Shown here piece by piece: positions 42,833 to 48,803 of a stretch of 48,803 nt of DNA. This stretch comes from Oxalobacter formigenes (GTDB taxonomy: Bacteria > Pseudomonadota > Gammaproteobacteria > Burkholderiales > Burkholderiaceae_D). Under the pieces are notes generated by a model. It ran no database searches. It was not told the DNA's origin and saw nothing but the letters and a program-made list of their open reading frames with translations. The stretch lies in contig JAHYZB010000037.1 of the NCBI GenBank assembly GCA_019424645.1, forward strand, positions 1 through 48,803, given 5' to 3'. Each line of letters opens with the position of its first letter. The stretch's first letter is position 1. Position numbers and translations under genes: made by a program.

Positions 42833-43894
42833 ATGGACACTACTGACGATTTGAGAATTCTTGCTATGAAAGAACTGACACCACCCGCTCACTTAATCCG
42901 TGAATTTCCCTGCGAGGAAAAGGCGGCCGAAACGGTTTCGGGTTGCAGAAAAGCGATTCAGCGCATTCTGCACAATCAGGACGATCGGCTTGTCGTAATC
43001 ATGGGACCTTGTTCCATACACGATCCGAAGGCCGCCATAGAGTACGCTCACCGTCTGGCTGAAGAAAAAGAGCGTTACGGTGATGAACTGGTTGTCCTCA
43101 TGCGGGTGTACTTTGAAAAACCGCGTACGACAATCGGATGGAAAGGTCTGATCAACGATCCTTTCATGGATCACAGCTATCGTATCAACGAAGGTCTTCA
43201 CATTGCCCGTGAGTTGCTCCGTGACGTCAATGAACTGGGGTTGCCTGCCGCAACGGAATACCTCGACATGATCAGCCCGCAATACGTTGCCGACATGATC
43301 AGCTGGGGAGCGATCGGCGCCAGAACGACGGAATCGCAGGTTCACCGTGAATTGTCTTCCGGCCTGTCATGCCCGGTTGGTTTCAAGAACGGAACAGACG
43401 GCAATATCAAGATCGCCATCGATGCGATCAAGGCTGCTTCACATCCGCATCATTTCCTTTCTGTGACGAAAGCGGGCAATACGGCTATTTTCGAAACGCA
43501 GGGTAATCAGGATTGCCATATTATTTTGCGTGGTGGATACAAGCCAAATTACGATATTGCCAGTATCAATGAGGCTGCCAAAGCAGTCGAGGCTGCAGGT
43601 CTGTCACCGAAAATCATGATCGATGCTTCTCATGGCAATAGCTCCAAGAAAGCCGAAAATCAGGTTCCGGTTTCGCTGGAAGTGGGCGAAAATATTGCCA
43701 AAGGTGACGACCGCATCATAGGCCTGATGATTGAATCGAATCTGGTCGGTGGCCGTCAGGATCACGAAGTCGGCAAGAAGCTGGTATACGGTCAATCCGT
43801 AACGGATGCCTGTATCGGTTGGGAAGATAGCAGCAAATTGCTGGGTCAATTGGCGGAAACCGTCAAACGTCGCCGGGATGTATTGAAAAAATGA
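42833..43894 (+). CDS. aroG: DAHP synthase (3-deoxy-7-phosphoheptulonate synthase), class I
   Basis: A 353-residue type I-alpha DAHP synthase. MGPCSIHDPKAAIEYA, RVYFEKPRTTIGWKGLINDP, GARTTESQVHRELSSGLS, VGFKNGTDGNI and IDASHGNSSKK follow the order of E. coli AroG/AroF/AroH. It joins PEP and erythrose 4-phosphate, the entry to aromatic synthesis. Which amino acid inhibits the enzyme cannot be read here; the leader peptide, rich in Phe and Tyr codons with one Trp, shows that transcription is tied to aromatic supply. A GGAAAGA site precedes ATG 42833. A strong terminator follows. Confidence 0.95.
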   Translation: MDTTDDLRILAMKELTPPAHLIREFPCEEKAAETVSGCRKAIQRILHNQDDRLVVIMGPCSIHDPKAAIEYAHRLAEEKERYGDELVVLMRVYFEKPRTTIGWKGLINDPFMDHSYRINEGLHIARELLRDVNELGLPAATEYLDMISPQYVADMISWGAIGARTTESQVHRELSSGLSCPVGFKNGTDGNIKIAIDAIKAASHPHHFLSVTKAGNTAIFETQGNQDCHIILRGGYKPNYDIASINEAAKAVEAAGLSPKIMIDASHGNSSKKAENQVPVSLEVGENIAKGDDRIIGLMIESNLVGGRQDHEVGKKLVYGQSVTDACIGWEDSSKLLGQLAETVKRRRDVLKK

Positions 43895-43905
43895 AGAAGA
43901 TAATT

Positions 43906-43938
43906 AAAGCCGCCTGAATGAAAAAGGCGGCTTTTTTT
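43906..43938 (+). terminator. Intrinsic terminator after aroG
   Basis: AAAGCCGCC (43906-43914) pairs with GGCGGCTTT (43926-43934), with seven T residues at 43932-43938. It lies between convergent aroG and yajQ and overlaps the yajQ stop codon region. Confidence 0.9.
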
Positions 43939-44422
43939 AATCGCGGAAATTATTGAAATCCAGCGGCAGGTCCGCTACTTCCTTGCGAAGCATGGCCATA
44001 GTGGATTGCAGATCGTCCCGTTTGGCTCCGGTAACTCTCACGGCATCGCCCTGTATGCTCGCCTGGACTTTCACTTTGCTGTCCTTGACCAGTTTGACGA
44101 TTTTTTTTGCGCTGTCGCCCTGGATACCGTTTTTGATCGTAACGACCTGTTTGACCTTGTCACCACTGATTTTTTCGATTTTTCCTTCATCCATGAAACG
44201 GATATCGACCTTGCGTTTGGTCATTTTATTGTTCAGGACATCCTTGACCTGACCCAGCTGGAAATCGGAATCGGCAAAAACGGTCAATTCATGTTCTTTT
44301 TGTTCAACGCGTGCATCGCTGCCCCTGAAATCGAAACGGGTGCCGATTTCCTTGTTGGCCTGATCAACTGCGTTACGGACTTCAACCATATTGGCTTCGG
44401 AAACTACATCAAAAGATGGCAT
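43937..44422 (-). CDS. yajQ: YajQ family nucleotide-binding protein
   Basis: A 161-residue protein: MPSFDVVSEANMVEVRNAVDQ at the start, RFDFRGSDARVE and VQASIQGDAVRVTGAKRDDLQ later, all YajQ signatures. YajQ has two RNP-like folds, binds nucleic acid, and in some bacteria binds cyclic di-GMP; its role is not settled. Start: AAGGA six bases before ATG 44422 and the exact family length favour this over an upstream ATG at 44461. It is divergent from murB. Confidence 0.93.
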   Translation of the reverse strand: MPSFDVVSEANMVEVRNAVDQANKEIGTRFDFRGSDARVEQKEHELTVFADSDFQLGQVKDVLNNKMTKRKVDIRFMDEGKIEKISGDKVKQVVTIKNGIQGDSAKKIVKLVKDSKVKVQASIQGDAVRVTGAKRDDLQSTMAMLRKEVADLPLDFNNFRD

Positions 44423-44553
44423 AGCAATCCTTTCGTTTATTTTCTCGACAGAAGACGTCAATAGTCATTAAGATGATAACTGTCTATTGTATCGGACAAA
44501 ATAGTGAACGGCTACCTCGAGCGCCTGACCCCACTGACCCATTTACAAAATTC

Positions 44554-45582
44554 ATGAAATCGATGTTTTTCCTGCAACACGAAATTTCGCTTCATCCTTT
44601 CAATACTTTCGGTATCGATGCATTTGCATCGACTTATATGGAAGTGACGTCGGCCGACAATCTGTTTCAGGTTTTTAACAACCCTGAACTAATGTCGCTG
44701 CCGAGGCTGGTGATCGGTGGTGGCAGCAATCTTCTTCTGACGGATCATTTTCCGGGGCTTGTCCTGCGTATGACCATGAAGGGAATGCGCGTTGAACGGG
44801 AAGATATCGATGCCGTTTATGTCCGCGCAGCTGCCGGTGAAAAATGGCATGATCTCGTGATCTGGACGCTGGAACAGGGGTATGGCGGTCTGGAAAATCT
44901 GTCATGGATTCCCGGAACGGTCGGGGCGGCGCCTGTGCAGAATATTGGCGCTTACGGTTCCGAATTGAAGGATTGTTTTCATTCCCTGACGGCATTCGAT
45001 TTTAGGGGTGGAAAAATCGTTGAACTCAGCAAATCCGATTGCCAGTTCGCTTATCGGCACAGTATTTTCAAGACGGATTTCAAAGACCGTTTCGTCATTC
45101 TCGATGTCTGTTTTGCTTTGCCGAAAGCATGGAAGCCCAATGTGGCGTATGCCGAAGTGGATAAGGAACTGGTTGCGAGGAAAATGACCAATCCAACAGC
45201 GACTGAAATCAGCAAGGTGATTATCGATATCCGTCAACGCAAGTTGCCTGATCCGGCCGTTACCGGAAATGCCGGCAGTTTTTTCAAAAATCCGACCGTT
45301 GAAGCGGAAAAATTGCTCGAATTGAAAAAAAGGCATCCCGCCATTCCGGCTTATGAACAGCCTGACGGCACATACCGCCTGGCTGCGGGGTGGCTGATCG
45401 ACCAGTGTGGCTGGAAAGGCAAACATTATGGCAATGCAGGGGTTTGCGAAACGCAGGCACTGGTGCTGGTCAATCGGGGCAATGCCTCCGGTAAGGAAAT
45501 CGCCGAACTGTCCGAGGCGATAAAAAAAGACGTTTTCGACAAATTCGGGATCAGGCTGGAACCGGAACCGGTATTCGTCTGA
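44554..45582 (+). CDS. murB: UDP-N-acetylenolpyruvoylglucosamine reductase
   Basis: A 342-residue flavoprotein of the E. coli (type I) class. VIGGGSNLLLTDHFPG and the IPGTVGAAPVQNIGAYG stretch bind FAD; the catalytic serine is in GNAGSFFKNP and the final glutamate in LEPEPVFV. It forms UDP-MurNAc for peptidoglycan. Start: ATG 44554 gives the family length and N-terminus (FFLQHEISLHPFNTFGID); an in-frame ATG at 44473 would add 27 unconserved residues and ATG 44563 would drop three. The stop meets the stop of mtnA on the other strand without a gap. Confidence 0.93.
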   Translation: MKSMFFLQHEISLHPFNTFGIDAFASTYMEVTSADNLFQVFNNPELMSLPRLVIGGGSNLLLTDHFPGLVLRMTMKGMRVEREDIDAVYVRAAAGEKWHDLVIWTLEQGYGGLENLSWIPGTVGAAPVQNIGAYGSELKDCFHSLTAFDFRGGKIVELSKSDCQFAYRHSIFKTDFKDRFVILDVCFALPKAWKPNVAYAEVDKELVARKMTNPTATEISKVIIDIRQRKLPDPAVTGNAGSFFKNPTVEAEKLLELKKRHPAIPAYEQPDGTYRLAAGWLIDQCGWKGKHYGNAGVCETQALVLVNRGNASGKEIAELSEAIKKDVFDKFGIRLEPEPVFV

Positions 45583-46650
45583 TCATTGATTCTTTTTGAC
45601 GAATTCGGCCAGCTTTCCCGCTATCAGTGTGGCGTTATCGACGATTCCCATTTCCGTGATCAGGGCAGTGACCAGTTCAGCCGGTGTGATGTCGAATGCG
45701 GGATTGCGGATGGACACGCCAACTGGCGCCCACTGACAATCCCGGAAGCCTTTCACCTCATCGATATGACGTTCTTCAATGGGAATTTCTTCGCCAGTCG
45801 ACAGTGACAGATCGATAGTGGAGAGTGGACAGGCGACGTAAAAAGGAATGTTATGCCGTTTTGCCAGTACGGCAACCATATAGGTGCCGATTTTGTTGGC
45901 AACGTCACCATTAGCGGCCACCCTGTCGGTTCCGACGACAACGGCATCGATTTCACCCTGGCTCATCAGATGGCCTGACATGTTGTCTGTGATCAGCGTG
46001 ACGGGTATGTTTTCCTGAACCATTTCCCATGCTGTCAGACGCGCTCCCTGAAGGAAGGGCCGTGTTTCATCGGCGAAAACCGAGATGCGCTTGCCCGCTT
46101 CCACGGCAGAACGAAAAACTCCAAGGGCTGTACCGTGACCGGCGGTTGCCAGTGCCCCGGCATTACAGTGTGTCAGGACACGTGAACCATCCGGCAAGAG
46201 AGAGGCACCCCATTTGCCCATTGTACGGTTGATCCGGATATCTTCTTCAAGAATCTCATGGGCAGTCTGAAGGAAAATATCAGCCAGTTCCGGCTGGCTT
46301 TTGTCTTGATGGGTTTTCCGGAGTTTTTTCATCCTGTCCAAAGCCCAGAAGAGATTGACGGCAGTCGGTCTACTGGCCGCCAGAGCCTTGAAACCTTCTT
46401 CGAGAGAGGAGGAAAAGACGTCTGATGCTTCGTTTTTACGGAGGATCGCTTCCAGCGCGACCCCATAAGCTGCCGCGACGCCGATAGCGGGAGCACCTCT
46501 CACAACCATGTCACGAATGGCATCGGCGACGTTTTGGGCGGAATGGCACGCGACGTATTCAATACGATGAGGCAGGATACGCTGATCGATCATTTCAATA
46601 GCGTTACCGTTCCAGCGCAGGGTTTCAACATGATTGGCCATCTGCTTCAT
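45583..46650 (-). CDS. mtnA: S-methyl-5-thioribose-1-phosphate isomerase
   Basis: A 355-residue MtnA of the eIF2B-like fold. RGAPAIGVAAAYGV is an early signature; the catalytic cysteine is in THCNAGALATAGHG (near residue 161) and the aspartate in VVGTDRVAANGDVANK (near residue 241). It turns methylthioribose 1-phosphate into methylthioribulose 1-phosphate. The start at 46650 overlaps the apt stop by four bases (ATGA), which supports it over ATG 46641. It is last in the mtnP-aldolase-apt-mtnA operon. Confidence 0.94.
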   Translation of the reverse strand: MKQMANHVETLRWNGNAIEMIDQRILPHRIEYVACHSAQNVADAIRDMVVRGAPAIGVAAAYGVALEAILRKNEASDVFSSSLEEGFKALAASRPTAVNLFWALDRMKKLRKTHQDKSQPELADIFLQTAHEILEEDIRINRTMGKWGASLLPDGSRVLTHCNAGALATAGHGTALGVFRSAVEAGKRISVFADETRPFLQGARLTAWEMVQENIPVTLITDNMSGHLMSQGEIDAVVVGTDRVAANGDVANKIGTYMVAVLAKRHNIPFYVACPLSTIDLSLSTGEEIPIEERHIDEVKGFRDCQWAPVGVSIRNPAFDITPAELVTALITEMGIVDNATLIAGKLAEFVKKNQ

Positions 46651-47174
46651 TCTCCGTCAAAAGCGCAAAGGGCGAAAGTGGAACAACCCAGTTTTTCCAG
46701 CCGTTTATCGCCTTTCAGTTCTGGCAGATTGACGAGAAAAGCGCATTCCACCACTTCACCGCCACATTTACGGATCAGCTTGATGGCAGCTTCTGCCGTT
46801 CCGCCGGTTGCGATAAGATCGTCCACCAGCAAAATCCGGTCACCCGGCATGATGGCGTCAGTATGAACCTCGATGGTTCCTGTTCCATATTCAAGGTTGT
46901 AACTTTCTTCCAGAGTGTCGCAAGGCAATTTGCCTTTTTTGCGGATCAGGACGAGACCGGCATCCAGACAGTAGGCAAGAGGGGCACCCAGCAGAAATCC
47001 GCGGGATTCAATCACGGCGATGCGATCGATTTTCCTGTTTTTGTATTGTCCGACGAGTTGGTCTACTGCCGCTTTCAGCCCTTCCGGATTATGAAGGAGT
47101 GTCGTGATATCACGGAACTGGACACCTTTTTTCGGGTAGTCGGGAATGGTGCGGATGTAATCGGTCAATGACAT
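46647..47174 (-). CDS. apt: Adenine phosphoribosyltransferase
   Basis: A 175-residue Apt: LTDYIRTIPDYPKKGVQFRDITTLL at the N-terminus, ESRGFLLGAPLAY, and the PRPP loop ILLVDDLIATGGTAEAAIKL. It converts adenine and PRPP to AMP. In this operon its substrate is the adenine that MtnP releases from methylthioadenosine, so it closes the purine side of the salvage. Start: ATG 47174 gives the family length; an upstream ATG at 47237 would add 21 unconserved residues. It lies 22 bases after the aldolase gene. Confidence 0.94.
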   Translation of the reverse strand: MSLTDYIRTIPDYPKKGVQFRDITTLLHNPEGLKAAVDQLVGQYKNRKIDRIAVIESRGFLLGAPLAYCLDAGLVLIRKKGKLPCDTLEESYNLEYGTGTIEVHTDAIMPGDRILLVDDLIATGGTAEAAIKLIRKCGGEVVECAFLVNLPELKGDKRLEKLGCSTFALCAFDGE

Positions 47175-47196
47175 TTTCGGTTCTCTGGCTATTGGT

Positions 47197-47874
47197 TTAT
47201 TTTTTGAAATAATCGCGGAATTTTTCGTGAACGGCACTCATCTGTTTATCGGACAGAATTTTCAAATGGCCGGTCTGCAGTATGCGCCAGTATTGTTCAC
47301 ATAAGGATTCCACTTCAATGGCGATCGCCATCGCATGATCAAGGCTATGACCCAGTGCGAGCATGCCGTGATGGGCGAGCAGGCACGCATAACGGTTTTC
47401 AAGGCAATCCAGTGCGCTGTCCGAGAGTTCCTGCGAGCCGAACAGAGCGTATGGCGCGCATGGGATCGTATTGCCGCCGGTTACGGCAATCATGTAATGA
47501 AATGGCGGAACTTCAAGCTGCATGCAGGCCAGAGTGGTCGCAAACGGTGAGTGAGTATGCACTACGGCATGGATGTCGGAACGGGCATGATAAATGTCAC
47601 GATGCATTCGCCATTCGCTGCTGGGTTTGCCATTCCCGGCAGTTTCGCCGGACATATTCATGAGGCAGATTGAATCCGGCGTCATTTTTTCGGGATCGGT
47701 ACCGCTTGGCGTGATCAAAAAACTGCCCGAACCATTCTGCATTGTTTCACTGCGCATACTTACATTGCCACAGGAACCACGATTCATGCCGGTGGATACA
47801 AGGCGCTTGCTGGCTTCGACAATTTGCGATGCCTTTTCTTTATCCGCAACCCAAAGAGTTTCGGCAGCCATCAT
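47197..47874 (-). CDS. Class II aldolase, probable methylthioribulose-1-phosphate aldolase (fuculose-aldolase-like)
   Basis: A 225-residue zinc aldolase of the AraD/FucA family. Compared with E. coli FucA as I remember it, the base E87, zinc ligands H106, H108, H169 and the acid Y127 all lie at a constant offset of 14 residues, so catalysis should be intact. MtnB (dehydratase) shares this fold, but stretches such as HYMIAVTGGNTIPCAPYALFG match the aldolase branch. Between mtnP and apt-mtnA, the likely substrate is methylthioribulose 1-phosphate, split into DHAP and methylthioacetaldehyde; 5-deoxyribulose 1-phosphate is a second option. Its start overlaps the mtnP stop by four bases (ATGA). 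No MtnC or MtnD gene follows. Confidence 0.8.
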   Translation of the reverse strand: MMAAETLWVADKEKASQIVEASKRLVSTGMNRGSCGNVSMRSETMQNGSGSFLITPSGTDPEKMTPDSICLMNMSGETAGNGKPSSEWRMHRDIYHARSDIHAVVHTHSPFATTLACMQLEVPPFHYMIAVTGGNTIPCAPYALFGSQELSDSALDCLENRYACLLAHHGMLALGHSLDHAMAIAIEVESLCEQYWRILQTGHLKILSDKQMSAVHEKFRDYFKK

Positions 47875-48743
47875 GATTTCCCGTTTTTGAAAACCCGGCC
47901 AGCCACAGCGCTGAGTTTCAAGACGATTTCGGGATCTCTTGATTCAGCTGGTGTGATAATGGCATTGTCGAGAGCAAACCGGCAGGAACAGGCTGGTGCC
48001 GAAGTGTCCTCGTGAATGCGGGGAATGATGTTTTTGAGCAGAGTCTGAGCCTTGAATCCGTTTTCAGTCAGGGTATTGATGATCTGCCGGGTCGTGACGT
48101 GATCATGGTCGGGATGCCAGCAGTCATAATCCGTCACCATCGCAATGCTTGTGTAGCACATCTCGGCTTCACGGGCCAGTTTGGCTTCGGGGATATTGGT
48201 CATACCGATTACGTCGCAGTTCAGGCTCCGGTACATTTCCGATTCGGCACAAGTCGAAAATTGGGGGCCTTCCATGGCAAGATACGTCCCTCCCAAAACA
48301 GCGTCAATACCGATTTCCTGCGCGGTCTGATGAATGAGACCAGACAAACGCCGACAGGTAGGATGGGCCATCGCCACATGGGCGACGCAGCCGCGTCCGA
48401 AGAATGATTTTTCACGGGAAATTGTCCGGTCGATGTATTGATCAACAATAACGAAGGTGCCGGGCTTCAGGTTTTCTTTCAATGAACCGACGGCACTGAC
48501 GGAAATGATGTCCGTGACACCTACTCTTTTCAAAACGTCGATGTTGGCGCGATAGTTGATATCTGTCGGGGATAATATATGACCGCGCCCGTGCCGGGGC
48601 AGGAAGACAAGCTGTTGGCCGTCGAGTTGGCCGAACAGTAATTCATCCGATGGAGCGCCAAAAGGGGAGGCTATCGCTTCCCAGTGTTTGTCCGCAAGTC
48701 CTTCAAGCTGGTAGATGCCGCTGCCGCCAATGATGCCGATCAT
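47871..48743 (-). CDS. mtnP: 5'-methylthioadenosine phosphorylase
   Basis: A 290-residue purine nucleoside phosphorylase-like enzyme: IGGSGIYQLEGL at the start, LPRHGRGHILSPTDINYRAN, YLAMEGPQFST and IGMTNIPEAKLAREAEMCY, all MTAP signatures. It cleaves methylthioadenosine with phosphate into adenine and methylthioribose 1-phosphate. It is first in the operon; AGGA stands seven bases before ATG 48743. The final 30 residues form a tail rich in small and basic residues. Position and partners make MTA the natural substrate rather than inosine. Confidence 0.94.
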   Translation of the reverse strand: MIGIIGGSGIYQLEGLADKHWEAIASPFGAPSDELLFGQLDGQQLVFLPRHGRGHILSPTDINYRANIDVLKRVGVTDIISVSAVGSLKENLKPGTFVIVDQYIDRTISREKSFFGRGCVAHVAMAHPTCRRLSGLIHQTAQEIGIDAVLGGTYLAMEGPQFSTCAESEMYRSLNCDVIGMTNIPEAKLAREAEMCYTSIAMVTDYDCWHPDHDHVTTRQIINTLTENGFKAQTLLKNIIPRIHEDTSAPACSCRFALDNAIITPAESRDPEIVLKLSAVAGRVFKNGKS

Positions 48744-48803
48744 GTGTATTCCTGTAGGTTGCCATTGCAGATGTCATTATTGAATGAGGAAAATGATTAT
48801 GCA
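48744..48803. other. Upstream region of the mtnP operon, cut by window edge
   Basis: These 60 bases contain the mtnP ribosome binding site (AGGA on the minus strand). I cannot identify a promoter with confidence, and the region continues outside the window. Confidence 0.4.

Noticed and set aside
47197..47874. MtnB (methylthioribulose-1-phosphate dehydratase)
   Set aside because: The fold is shared, but the retained fuculose-aldolase residues and sequence stretches fit an aldolase better, and no MtnC or MtnD gene follows. It cannot be fully excluded without an assay.

Overview
The window reads as a stretch of housekeeping chromosome from a betaproteobacterium of the order Burkholderiales, most likely an Oxalobacter-like member of the Oxalobacteraceae. 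This is inferred from gene content and order, not from a marker gene: proteobacterial-type GshA next to GshB, an orphan EIIA(Man)/HPr/EI trio, a MetX-MetW pair, UbiK-ComM, a DUF1840 protein, TamA-TamB, YajQ, GlnE and an AmpG-type permease. Base composition looks balanced to slightly AT-rich. About 46 genes are packed tightly on both strands. I saw no rRNA, tRNA, CRISPR array, transposase or integrase.

Layout. 1-4441: end of tamA plus tamB (outer-membrane assembly and lipid traffic). 4468-7940: a DUF3108 protein, heptose cytidylyl/adenylyltransferase rfaE2, then a minus-strand run SDR-folB-ttcA. 8103-12237: MidA-like methyltransferase, a lipoprotein, a DUF1840 protein, comM and ubiK. 12611-17557: gshA-gshB followed by EIIA-ptsH-ptsI. 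17607-20843: a promoter, a SAM-II-like riboswitch with terminator, then metX-metW-ampG. 20991-22193: a trpB without trpA. 22216-23734: a foreign, AT-rich cassette carrying one Shedu-type defence nuclease, flanked by direct repeats taken from the 3' end of xthA. 23666-27125: xthA, pyrE, an unknown conserved protein and moeB. 27152-30788: ctpA, envC, gpmA. 30884-33124: rhodanese-grxC-secB-gpsA. 33154-40944: glnE, a frameshifted yhdP and a nitrilase. 41133-45582: tldD, an aromatic-amino-acid attenuator and aroG, yajQ, murB. 45583-48743: mtnP, a class II aldolase, apt and mtnA in one overlapping operon.

How the parts connect. Sulfur metabolism recurs: MetX/MetW under apparent SAM control, glutathione synthesis (GshA, GshB), possible glutathione repair (nitrilase), glutaredoxin, and salvage of methylthioadenosine. 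The salvage operon pairs MtnP and MtnA with an aldolase that keeps every catalytic residue of fuculose-phosphate aldolase; this fits the oxygen-independent MTA-to-DHAP shunt, which would suit an anaerobe. Envelope functions form a second theme (TamAB, YhdP, AmpG, EnvC, CtpA, MurB, RfaE2).

The most notable items are the Shedu cassette that swapped the last residues of xthA for a same-length foreign tail, the SAM-II-like element with a mutually exclusive terminator/antiterminator, the Phe/Tyr/Trp-rich leader peptide before aroG, and the MTA shunt operon. None of these could be tested against databases here.
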